From JBNJEM01 sp051745935 (GTDB lineage: Bacteria > Planctomycetota > Planctomycetia > Pirellulales > Pirellulaceae), in the NCBI GenBank assembly GCA_051745935.1, contig JBNJEM010000299.1, positions 1 to 9,270 of the forward strand: 9,270 bases of DNA, in the 5' to 3' direction. Position numbers and translations under genes: made by a program. Shown one piece after another: positions 1 through 6,021 of the stretch. The notes under the pieces were generated by a model. The model was not told the DNA's origin. It was given only the letters and a program-made list of their open reading frames with translations, and did no database searches. The number at the start of each line of letters is the position of its first letter. Position 1 is the first letter of the stretch.

Positions 1-26
1 GGGCGCATTCGCATTCGGTATTCGGT
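1..26. repeat. Degenerate short ATTCG-type repeat downstream of nadC
   Basis: The first 26 bases contain three closely spaced copies of an ATTCG core (cattcg, cattcg, tattcg) immediately after the nadC stop. A similar AT-rich motif recurs at 5312-5334. No hairpin or terminator is visible here, and the element may continue outside the window. Its function is unknown. Confidence 0.25.
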
Positions 27-947
27 TCACTCCCAGTCCATGGCCACGTCAAGCGATATGGCGGAGTGAGTCAGAGCTCCCACGCTGATCCGATCCACGC
101 CGGTGCGGGCGATGGCGGCCACGCTCTCGAGGTTCACCCCGCCGGAAGCCTCCAATTGCGTCGGGACTTGGGCCGCGTTTCGCATCGACACGGCCGCTTG
201 CAACTGCTCACTTGACATATTGTCCAACAGTACAATGTCCGGTCGCTGGACCAGAACGTGTTCCAATTGCTCCAACGTATCAACCTCCACTTCCACGATC
301 ATTTGGCTTCCGGTTTCCGGAAACATTTCCAATATCCGCTGCCGGGCTCGCGTCACCGCGGCGTCGGGAGGCAAGGCATCGGAACCACGGCCAGCAACCA
401 ATGCCAGATGGTTGTCCTTGATCAACACGGCGTCGAACAAGCCCGTGCGGTGATTACTTCCACCCCCGCAACGGACCGCGTACTTTTCCAGCCTCCGCCA
501 ACCCGGCGTGGTCTTGCGGGTGTCGTAAATCCGCGCGGACGTGCCGGCCACCTGATCAACGTATTGGCGAGTGAGCGTGGCGATGCCAGAGAGTCGGCCA
601 ATGACATTCAACAACAACCGCTCAGCCGTGAGCAGATGGCGAGCGGCTCCCGCGAGCGTGGCCAGCGGCGTGGCGGCGGCTACCGACTCGCCGTCGACCA
701 CATGCGACGTCCACTCCACCGGCAAACTCATTTCATCCAGAACGAGCCGAGCCGCGTAGAGGCCACACATGACACCAGCCTGACGCGTCACCAGGATCGC
801 CCGGCCACGGGCCGAGGCGTCCACAAGCGACAGCGTTGTCACATCCCCCGCCCGTTGAAGATCCTCCCGGATCGCCAACCGTACCAACCGACGGCAGTCC
901 TCCTGGACCAACTCGTCCCACTGCAACTGCTGAAATTCCTTGCCCAT
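27..947 (-). CDS. nadC: Nicotinate-nucleotide pyrophosphorylase (carboxylating), quinolinate phosphoribosyltransferase
   Basis: Converts quinolinate and PRPP to nicotinate mononucleotide, pyrophosphate and CO2, the last step specific to de novo NAD synthesis; cytosolic. The 306-residue product has the usual family length. Family motifs in order: the N-terminal EDLQRAGDVTT (residues 28-38); NVIGRLSGIATLT (114-126); the substrate-phosphate loop DTRKTTPGW (142-150); SNHRTGLFDAVLIKDNH (164-180); EVEVDTLEQ (219-227); LLDNM (240-244); ASGGVNL (267-273); SVGALTHS (288-295). The reading frame is open further upstream to 1169, but that part overlaps the divergent comEA-like gene and resembles nothing. 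The ATG at 947 has a GAGGGG ribosome-binding sequence (952-957) and matches the family N-terminus, so I chose it. No nadA or nadB lies in the window. Identity is very secure; the start is well supported. Confidence 0.97.
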   Translation of the reverse strand: MGKEFQQLQWDELVQEDCRRLVRLAIREDLQRAGDVTTLSLVDASARGRAILVTRQAGVMCGLYAARLVLDEMSLPVEWTSHVVDGESVAAATPLATLAGAARHLLTAERLLLNVIGRLSGIATLTRQYVDQVAGTSARIYDTRKTTPGWRRLEKYAVRCGGGSNHRTGLFDAVLIKDNHLALVAGRGSDALPPDAAVTRARQRILEMFPETGSQMIVEVEVDTLEQLEHVLVQRPDIVLLDNMSSEQLQAAVSMRNAAQVPTQLEASGGVNLESVAAIARTGVDRISVGALTHSAISLDVAMDWE

Positions 948-981
948 CCGTCCCCTCGCCGCGCAAGCCCACTCTTGACGA

Positions 982-990
982 ATTATACCA
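982..990 (-). promoter_or_regulatory. Extended -10 promoter of nadC
   Basis: Read on the minus strand, this is TGGTATAAT: a perfect TATAAT hexamer preceded by the TGn of an extended -10 element. No good -35 hexamer lies 16-18 bases upstream, as is common for extended -10 promoters. Transcription would start near 975, giving a leader of about 28 bases before the nadC ATG. It sits inside the 93-base spacer between the divergent nadC and comEA-like genes. Confidence 0.5.
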
Positions 991-1028
991 TTTGAGGCAC
1001 AGTAGCATTGACGCGATCGCGGGCCAAG

Positions 1029-1034
1029 AGGAGG
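1029..1034 (+). promoter_or_regulatory. Ribosome-binding site that sets the start of the comEA-like gene
   Basis: A perfect AGGAGG lies six bases before the ATG at 1041. This favours that ATG over the in-frame TTG at 1008, which would place the AGGAGG inside the coding region. Confidence 0.75.
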
Positions 1035-1040
1035 AATGCA

Positions 1041-1421
1041 ATGGATCGCGAAGTGTCCGAGGGACACGACGGCCGCTGGGCACCTCTGTTGCGCCGAGCG
1101 GACCAAATCACAGTCGCTGTCGTGGTGACCGGTTGCTTGATCGCTATTCTGCTCCATTGGACCTGGCACCTGGCAATTGGAACCTCACTGATCCACATTG
1201 AACGGGCGCCGCCGTTGAAGCTTGACTTCGAGGTGCGGGTGAATCAGGCGGAATGGCCAGAACTCACGCTGCTCCCCAATATCGGCGAAGTACTGGCCCG
1301 GCGGATCGTCCAGTACCGCCAACAACATGGTCCCTTCGAATCCGTGGAGCAGCTGCAAAAGGTCAAAGGGATCGGACCTAAAACCGTTCGCCGCATCCAA
1401 CCCTACGTACGCCTGGAATAA
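1041..1421 (+). CDS. Membrane-anchored ComEA-type helix-hairpin-helix DNA-binding protein
   Basis: A 126-residue protein. Residues 1-22 are polar, with basic residues just before a single hydrophobic segment (about 23-47), suggesting an N-in membrane anchor. A short linker leads to a tandem helix-hairpin-helix unit: ELTLLPNIGEVLARRIV (74-90) and VEQLQKVKGIGPKTVRRIQ (102-120). The LPNIG and VKGIG hairpins, with HGPFESVEQL between them, are the classic ComEA signature. ComEA proteins bind double-stranded DNA non-specifically at the outer face of the inner membrane during DNA uptake. In planctomycetes such proteins often stand alone, so a role in competence is an inference; no other com gene is present. 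The gene diverges from nadC and ends before hairpins in a convergent spacer. The start is fixed by the AGGAGG at 1029-1034. Family assignment is secure, biological role is not. Confidence 0.88.
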   Translation: MDREVSEGHDGRWAPLLRRADQITVAVVVTGCLIAILLHWTWHLAIGTSLIHIERAPPLKLDFEVRVNQAEWPELTLLPNIGEVLARRIVQYRQQHGPFESVEQLQKVKGIGPKTVRRIQPYVRLE

Positions 1422-1440
1422 TCCCGGTGGCCCAAAGAAT

Positions 1441-1470
1441 CAGCCCAGGGCGGCCCTACGCTCTGGGCTG
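1441..1470 (+). terminator. Strong hairpin after the comEA-like gene, possible terminator or interspersed palindrome
   Basis: Two 12-base arms (1441-1452, cagcccagggcg; 1459-1470, cgctctgggctg) pair throughout with one G-T wobble, around a six-base loop. A short T-containing stretch (gtttgtgtg) follows, weaker than a standard rho-independent tail. The hairpin begins 20 bases after the stop at 1421 and could serve both convergent genes. From memory, similar GCCCTACGCTCTGGGCTGG palindromes are scattered in planctomycete genomes; I could not check this. Confidence 0.5.
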
Positions 1471-1480
1471 GTTTGTGTGA

Positions 1481-1493
1481 GCCCCTTCGGGGC
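1481..1493. repeat. Small GCCCC/GGGGC hairpin with TTCG at its tip
   Basis: GCCCC-TTC-GGGGC is a perfect five-base-pair palindrome ten bases after the hairpin at 1441-1470. The two may form one paired element. No coding function is apparent. Confidence 0.4.
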
Positions 1494-1590
1494 GGGGGCA
1501 TCCGTTCTGGTTCGGTTGCGGGAAACCTGCAGGCCGCGCAATAACCCAACGATCCAAACGCCGCGCGATTCGCCCTTCGCAAACCGCCGC

Positions 1591-1609
1591 CGGAATGGCA
1601 GCCATTCCG
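1591..1609 (-). terminator. Palindrome downstream of the protease gene, possible terminator
   Basis: CGGAATGGC and GCCATTCCG are perfect inverted arms around one central base, giving a hairpin of at least seven base pairs. It lies 31-49 bases beyond the protease stop on the minus strand. There is no clear T-run after it, so termination is inferred only from position and stability. The ten bases CAGCCATTCC occur here (1599-1608) and again at 1620-1629. Confidence 0.4.
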
Positions 1610-1639
1610 CTCGGTCCCCCAGCCATTCCACGCGGGCCG

Positions 1640-4546
1640 TTATGCCCTGATTGTTGTTTCGTCCCAGGTCTTGAATAGGTTGTCGAGGGCGGCGAGGTAG
1701 CGATCTCCCACGAGACCTCCGTCCATTGAATCCAGTTGTTCATCTCGCGGATTCAGTCCGTGAAACGCCAGTCCAGCGGGGTTGACAATCGGATCGGTCC
1801 GCTGAAGCCCGGCGAGGAAAGTAGGGGCGGGTTGCGGGGGAACGCCCATCGGTTCCATCCCGATCTCAGTGACAGGCCTGTTCTTCAGCCGCGTCAACTT
1901 CTCGCCATCTCGAGTGGCGTTGGTTTCCCCCAAATCCAGCCGGGCGTTCACGCTGTCCGGCCGTAGTGTGGGGGGGGCATCGGCGACCGATCGGGGATTC
2001 CTCACCATCTCGTCATTCCTGTCAAACTGCCCCTTTGCCGGACTCTGGATCGAATCGTCACCCGCGGAACAACCAACGCCGTGCGGCGCGGGAGCCTCGG
2101 TTTCACCGTCGTCGCCGGGCAGCAAGCGAACATGGTCGAAGTACTGGGCCCTGTGAAAGTAAGAGTTGCCATGCATCCAACCCGCGTTTGGCAGACCAAC
2201 GAAGTGATTCTCCCCGCTGGCTCCATGGAAGCGTGCCTCGTCGTAGCCGCCGCCAAACGCATAGGCACAAACAAAGTCGAAGTGCCAAGCCTTGTACCAA
2301 AAGGTGTCACCCTGCATCCAGGCCGCCTCCGGCGTGCTTACGAACAGTTCGTTGCCACGCGAGTCATAAAACCGAGCCCTGTCGAAGCCACCGGAAGCGT
2401 GGGCCTCGACCCGGTCGAACCCAGAGGCTTTGTAGAAGAATTCATGGCCTTGTATCCAACTGGCATGGGGCGTCCCCACGAATAAATCTCCGTGATTTGA
2501 ATCAAACAGTTGAGCGGTGTCGGTGCCGCTGGAGGCATACGCATGGACCCGGTCGAAATCCACCGCGTTGATGAAATACCCGGGTCCCTGCAGCACACTA
2601 TCCCCGGGTCGCCCCATGAATTCGTCGTCACCCGCGGAATCGGACAGCCACGCGATGTTATTACGGCCCGTTTCGGCATATGCAAACACCCGCGCGAATC
2701 CCTCGATTCGATTCGAATATCCCGAACCGGACAAGGAGGCACTCGATGGGGACGCGACGAATCTATCATTTCCATCCGAGCCGAACAGGTGTGCGGTATT
2801 GTCCATCCCGCCGCCGGCCAAGGCGGTAATGCTTGAAAACCCATCAGCGACCAGATCGTAGCCGGGCCCGGTCATCTCGGCACGGCCTGCCCATAAGGAA
2901 ACCGTATTGCCCCGCGAGGCCCCTGAAATCATCAACTCGTCGTCACCACCGCCCCCATACAGCTCGAATTGCCAGGCCACATCCATGCCGTAGCTGTACC
3001 GCTCGCCGTTCACTTCCAAATGGTATCGATCATCGATCCAGAACGAGATGGTATCACTGTCCGACGTCCCGTTGACTCGAACCACATTACCGTCAACCGT
3101 GACGAATCCATCCGGCGTGAACGAGAGTTGGACGTCGAAGTGCGTCACGTACTCATCCGCCGATAGCATAACAGCATAGGTTCGCCCCGCCTTCAGTTGA
3201 ATACTCGACTGATCGCTTTGTTCGATCACTTCGCCGTTGGCGGACAGCCATGTCACGCCGAATTCACGCTCCCCGGTCGCTTCCCATTGAAGCTCTCCGT
3301 TCGCCGAGGCCGTGAACTGGAAGACATCGCGATCGTCCAGCCGCGCCAAATGCCCGGAAAGGGTCTGTTCGGGTCGCAACGCTCCTAGATCAAACGCCGT
3401 GTCAAGAGAGGAGCCGTAGTCGTCCGCCGGCATGAGCGACTCGATCGCTTGCGCCAGATTCAAGCGGTGGTAGAAGGTGTCCGTGAGCGCATCGAAGATC
3501 GGATCGGCGGTGTCGCGCAGGTGATCATGGATATCCGACTGGGTCACGGACGTATCGCCCATGAACTGCATCGCTTCCCGTACCAGAACGCTCGCCCCGG
3601 CCAGGTACGGAGCGGCCATGCTGGTTCCGGAAACGGCGGCCCAATCATCCATGTTTCCGTCCGCCCCGAAGATGTGATCAGGAACGGTGCTCGTGATCAA
3701 TTCACCTGGCGCGGCCAACACGCGCTCGTGCCGCTGGCTAAAATCACTCAGTTGGCCGTCGTCTCCCACGCTAGCCACCGGGATAACGTGGGGACTAGCC
3801 GCCGGGTAGGCCAAACCGGGCTCGCCGTGGCTCGCAAAACTGTTTCCGGCCGCCGCCGACACGACAATGCCGTCTTGAGCGAGTTGACCGAGCTCGTCTT
3901 CGAGCATCGCCCACTCGGGAGGCGAATCGCCGTTCCAGGAAGCACCCAGCGACAGATTGACGGTGGTAATCGGAAACCGGAAGTCGTTTCGGTGCTCATG
4001 CACCCAGCCTAGAGCTTGCTCGACCCAATCCGTGTAGCCCAACCCCTGGTCGTTGAAGACCCGAAGCCCCACCAAATCGACACCGGGCGCCACGCCGGCA
4101 TGACTCGCGCTCTCGGCGCCCACGATGCCAGCCACATGTGTTCCATGAAACCCCGCCGGGCCGTCGTCGTAGGGGTCGGCATCATTTTCTTCGGTGAAAT
4201 CCCAACCACCGACGACCCGATACCCTGCCCCAAAACCGCCTCCCAAAGCAACGTGATCCCAGGCAACGCCGCTGTCAATGATCGCGACCGTCTGCCCCTC
4301 ACCCTGAAAGCCATAGGTATCACGAACCTGCTCCGACGGCGTGGAAAACAAGGCGTCATCCTCGTACGACTCATTGGTTGGATCCCATCCCATGGAGTCC
4401 GGCGAGTCACTAATGGGATCTCCCACGAATTCGACGCCAACTTCGCAAGCCTCCGCCCACGGTACGCTCGAAAACACGAGCCGGTCCTCGCAACGTTCGA
4501 ACCGCGCACTGCGCGGTGTCGAGCGCGCAAAGCTGTTGCAGCGCAT
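1640..4546 (-). CDS. Secreted subtilisin-family (S8) serine protease with tandem C-terminal repeats
   Basis: A 968-residue protein. Residues 1-28 are basic and contain FERCEDRLVFSS (16-27), a variant of the planctomycete LEDRxLLS-type N-terminal motif thought to mark exported proteins; no ordinary hydrophobic signal peptide is visible. The S8 domain (about 80-372) is intact: Asp91 in VAIIDSGV, His137 in HGTHVAG, oxyanion Asn235 in AAAGNS, and Ser309 in SGTSMAAP. No I9-type propeptide is evident. Residues about 376-478 resemble a bacterial pre-peptidase C-terminal (PPC) domain (SGHLARLDDRDVFQF). Next comes a GGGGDDEL turn (531-538), then five tandem repeats of 46-47 residues (582-814) with one degenerate copy before them (537-581). 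The tail (815-968) is polar, probably disordered, and ends near YLAALDNLFKTWD. The ATG has a GAGGAG eight bases upstream. Substrate unknown; likely extracellular or cell-surface. Confidence 0.93.
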   Translation of the reverse strand: MRCNSFARSTPRSARFERCEDRLVFSSVPWAEACEVGVEFVGDPISDSPDSMGWDPTNESYEDDALFSTPSEQVRDTYGFQGEGQTVAIIDSGVAWDHVALGGGFGAGYRVVGGWDFTEENDADPYDDGPAGFHGTHVAGIVGAESASHAGVAPGVDLVGLRVFNDQGLGYTDWVEQALGWVHEHRNDFRFPITTVNLSLGASWNGDSPPEWAMLEDELGQLAQDGIVVSAAAGNSFASHGEPGLAYPAASPHVIPVASVGDDGQLSDFSQRHERVLAAPGELITSTVPDHIFGADGNMDDWAAVSGTSMAAPYLAGASVLVREAMQFMGDTSVTQSDIHDHLRDTADPIFDALTDTFYHRLNLAQAIESLMPADDYGSSLDTAFDLGALRPEQTLSGHLARLDDRDVFQFTASANGELQWEATGEREFGVTWLSANGEVIEQSDQSSIQLKAGRTYAVMLSADEYVTHFDVQLSFTPDGFVTVDGNVVRVNGTSDSDTISFWIDDRYHLEVNGERYSYGMDVAWQFELYGGGGDDELMISGASRGNTVSLWAGRAEMTGPGYDLVADGFSSITALAGGGMDNTAHLFGSDGNDRFVASPSSASLSGSGYSNRIEGFARVFAYAETGRNNIAWLSDSAGDDEFMGRPGDSVLQGPGYFINAVDFDRVHAYASSGTDTAQLFDSNHGDLFVGTPHASWIQGHEFFYKASGFDRVEAHASGGFDRARFYDSRGNELFVSTPEAAWMQGDTFWYKAWHFDFVCAYAFGGGYDEARFHGASGENHFVGLPNAGWMHGNSYFHRAQYFDHVRLLPGDDGETEAPAPHGVGCSAGDDSIQSPAKGQFDRNDEMVRNPRSVADAPPTLRPDSVNARLDLGETNATRDGEKLTRLKNRPVTEIGMEPMGVPPQPAPTFLAGLQRTDPIVNPAGLAFHGLNPRDEQLDSMDGGLVGDRYLAALDNLFKTWDETTIRA
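2105..2938 (-). repeat. Coding region of five to six tandem 46-47-residue protein repeats
   Basis: Within the protease, copies occupy residues 582-628, 629-675, 676-721, 722-768 and 769-814, with a diverged copy at 537-581. Each copy starts near D-x-A-x-L/F-x-D/G-S, continues G-x-D/E-x-F-V, then P-x-x-A-x-(L/M)-x-G, an aromatic turn, and ends F-D-x-V-x-A-Y-A. The DS-x-G-N/D-D turns resemble half of an RTX calcium-binding nonapeptide. I recall similar repeats in planctomycete secreted proteins but cannot name a family. Confidence 0.8.
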
Positions 4547-4554
4547 CGGGTTGT

Positions 4555-4560
4555 CTCCTC
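4555..4560 (-). promoter_or_regulatory. Ribosome-binding site of the protease gene
   Basis: Read on the minus strand this is GAGGAG, eight bases before the ATG at 4546. It supports that start. No convincing -10/-35 pair was found in the 80 bases upstream. Confidence 0.6.
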
Positions 4561-4822
4561 AAAGGTGCTAAATCAATGGTGCGCGATCTTCATTGCAGTC
4601 TGGCCACCGCGACTGGCTGCAAACCGGAGATTCGAGTTTGCTTGGCGCGCGGCGCGCGAATACAACAGGGCGGAAGACATCCATCCGCCGAGAGGGGAGC
4701 CTACATTGCCTACATCAAAACCGCCTGTGCGGAAAACCTTTGCATGTCGCGCTTGGAATCAAGCAGCTACGAGAGGGGAACAGCGATATGCAAACGGCCA
4801 TCAATACGTCGAATTCGACTAG

Positions 4823-4838
4823 GGAAACATAGGTTTCC
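4823..4838. repeat. GGAAAC/GTTTCC hairpin
   Basis: A perfect six-base-pair palindrome with loop ATAG. Its right half overlaps another arm: TTCCATTC (4835-4842) pairs with GAATGGAA (4881-4888), enclosing the terminator-like hairpin at 4854-4874. The two foldings are mutually exclusive, which is reminiscent of an attenuator, but no associated gene is seen. Confidence 0.35.
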
Positions 4839-4853
4839 ATTCAAGCGTATTGG

Positions 4854-4874
4854 AAGCGCAAACCTCGCTTTTTT
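4854..4874 (+). terminator. Weak rho-independent-like terminator with no obvious upstream gene
   Basis: AAGCG (4854-4858) and CGCTT (4866-4870) form a five-base-pair stem with a seven-base loop, followed by TTTT so that six T residues run from 4869 to 4874. The stem is short and no plus-strand gene precedes it, so this may be coincidence or the end of a small RNA. Confidence 0.25.
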
Positions 4875-5002
4875 GCCTTCGAATGGAAGTCTTACCCCCA
4901 TAAGATCAGCCTGGCCCGCACAACCAGACGCCAGGGCAGGGGGGCAGGGCCAGGGCGGCGGCTCCACTGGCCCGAAAAAGAAAGGAATCTGTTTAGCCCA
5001 GC

Positions 5003-5030
5003 ATTGCATAAATCAGAGAATGCAATTCTC
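5003..5030. repeat. Overlapping palindromes ATTGCAT/ATGCAAT and GAGAAT/ATTCTC
   Basis: ATTGCAT (5003-5009) is inverted at 5020-5026, and GAGAAT (5016-5021) is inverted at 5025-5030 around GCA. The arms share bases, so only one hairpin can form at a time. No role can be assigned. Confidence 0.35.
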
Positions 5031-5124
5031 CCGAGTGTCGCATTTCATCGCGTCACACGCTCTTCGAGGGGCAACGTTGAACGGGCTTTTCCGCCGGTGT
5101 GTTATGCAACGGCGGGGTCTGCTT

Positions 5125-5183
5125 CAACCACGGAGGACACAGACTTGAGAGAGAGAATGGTTCGCCCGTGTTGATCAGTGTTC
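5125..5183. repeat. Interspersed-repeat-like sequence (CAACCACGGAGGACACAGA type)
   Basis: The segment starts CAACCACGGAGGACACAGA, has an AG-rich middle (gagagagagaa), and ends with TTGATCAGTGTT. From memory, similar sequences combining 'accacggaggacacaga' with 'gttgatcagtgtt' recur between genes in environmental bacteria including planctomycetes. I cannot confirm copy number from one window. It does not encode a convincing protein. Confidence 0.4.
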
Positions 5184-5190
5184 TGCCTAA

Positions 5191-5205
5191 GGCGGCAGGG
5201 CCGCC
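5191..5205. repeat. GGCGGC/GCCGCC hairpin
   Basis: A perfect six-base-pair palindrome with loop AGG, directly after the interspersed-repeat-like segment. An alternative pairing uses CTGCC (5183-5187) with GGCAG (5194-5198). No T-run follows. Confidence 0.4.
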
Positions 5206-5311
5206 AACCAAATAGGGACCCCGCACAGGGATGGTGCGCTCCCGTTGGTCGCTCACGTCAAGGACGCGCGCGCCGTGCGCGCATGTTACGCCCTAAGACT
5301 AACTTCATCAT

Positions 5312-5334
5312 TCGATATTCCTTGCTCGATATTC
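5312..5334. repeat. Direct repeat TCGATATTC
   Basis: TCGATATTC occurs at 5312-5320 and 5326-5334, a spacing of 14 bases, followed by another TCGATA-like overlap (attcgataaa). It resembles the ATTCG-type repeat at the left edge of the window. Function unknown. Confidence 0.35.
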
Positions 5335-5381
5335 GATAAACTAATGAGGGGGGCACCCATGATAGCGAAAAACGTGAAATT

Positions 5382-5400
5382 CCCCGGGACCAGCCCGGGG
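5382..5400. repeat. CCCCGGG/CCCGGGG hairpin
   Basis: A perfect seven-base-pair GC palindrome with loop accag. On the minus strand it is followed by AATTT, so weak terminator activity in that direction is possible, but the nearest minus-strand gene end (uvrB, 6022) is over 600 bases away. Confidence 0.4.
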
Positions 5401-5760
5401 CATCTCATGCCGCCCGGGTAACCGCCGTGATGGCCCGAGCTGGGAACATCACTCGAACTTCTTGAATCAGACAGTTATTTCTTTGCAGATCCTTAGCCAT
5501 CTGAAGCACAACAGCAGACGGGTTGTTGCAAACGACCGATGAGATACTCCTGTTTTAACCGCAAGGCCAGAGTCCGATCGGCCACGTGTTGGAGTTGGCG
5601 TGAGGTTCTCCAGCGGACGGCGGCCCGCGCGCTGCACGGGGCCCTTTTCAAACCGTCGTCGCCCAGACTAGCTCTACTTCGGACGGCTAAAGTGTTACAG
5701 GGAATGAACACCCCTCGATGACCAAGCAGGGTTCACCGGCGGAAGTTCGGGGCATGCCGA

Positions 5761-5949
5761 GGTTGTAACCGTTCAGGGGCAAGCCCCCGATAGCGGCGGA
5801 CGTTCGCACTTCCGTTGCACATCCTGAAAAAGAGCTTTGCCGGATGCGAATGCCACGGGCTCCCGTGTCCAGGCCGTGTAGCGGCACCCGTGAACGGCTA
5901 CCCGAGGTTTTACAACCGGTAGCAAAACTTGGTTGCCGCGCCCCCAAGT
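5761..5949. other. Densely structured element, candidate non-coding RNA or mobile-element remnant
   Basis: Nested inverted repeats fill this stretch. GGTTGTAA (5761-5768) pairs with TTACAACC (5910-5917). CCGTTCA (5769-5775) pairs with TGAACGG (5891-5897). GGGGC-AA-GCCCC (5776-5787) is a local hairpin. GTTCGCA (5802-5808) pairs with TGCGAAT (5845-5851) with one G-T pair. CACGGG-CT-CCCGTG (5854-5867 region) and GCCG-TGTAG-CGGC (5873-5885) are hairpins. GCTACC (5897-5902) alternatively pairs with GGTAGC (5918-5923), and ACTTGG (5927-5932) pairs with CCAAGT (5944-5949). On the minus strand one hairpin has a GTAA (GNRA) loop. I do not recognise a known RNA family; I looked for group II intron domain V, RNase P, tmRNA and 6S features and did not find them. 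Strand is undetermined. Confidence 0.45.
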
Positions 5950-6021
5950 CCCGGTGTGAAAGGAAACCCGACTGGTTTTGTCATGGCTTTTTAGAGAGCG
6001 CCGGCGAGCCTCCGCGTTTCG

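Larger units (their letters stand above)
4561..6021. other. Long gene-free region between the protease and uvrB
   Basis: About 1.46 kb with no protein I can support. The open frames here are short, overlap in several frames, and show compositions (many Arg, Ser, Cys, Pro) typical of antisense or non-coding reading. I found no tRNA, tmRNA, RNase P or SRP RNA signature. The region holds several hairpins (4823-4838, 4854-4874, 5003-5030, 5191-5205, 5382-5400), an alternating GCGCGC stretch (about 5266-5282), an interspersed-repeat-like segment (5125-5183) and a structured element (5761-5949), described separately. It may be an accumulation of decayed mobile or palindromic elements or contain an unrecognised RNA. 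Confidence 0.6.

Noticed and set aside
258..995. Long plus-strand open frame opposite nadC
   Set aside because: It is antisense to a clear nadC gene and its translation is rich in Arg, Gln and His with no recognisable motif.
975..1003. TTGACG as a -35 box for the comEA-like gene
   Set aside because: The expected -10 position (998-1003, cacagt) matches only three of six consensus bases.
1008..1040. Upstream TTG start for the comEA-like gene
   Set aside because: It would place the perfect AGGAGG inside the coding region; the ATG at 1041 has ideal spacing.
948..1169. N-terminal extension of nadC
   Set aside because: It overlaps the divergent comEA-like gene and its promoter region and does not resemble NadC; the ATG at 947 fits the family start and has a ribosome-binding sequence.
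4016..4822. 268-residue plus-strand open frame overlapping the protease N-terminus
   Set aside because: Mostly antisense to the subtilisin domain; no family features and no ribosome-binding site seen.
4516..5148. 210-residue plus-strand open frame in the protease-uvrB spacer
   Set aside because: Overlaps the protease start on the opposite strand, has biased Ser/Arg/Cys composition and runs through hairpins and the repeat-like segment; no motif supports a protein.
5896..5924. Possible group II intron domain V (minus-strand hairpin with GTAA loop and 3' bulge)
   Set aside because: The lower stem is only six base pairs, the bulge is three bases and the conserved AGC triad is missing; no reverse transcriptase or intron ends are present.
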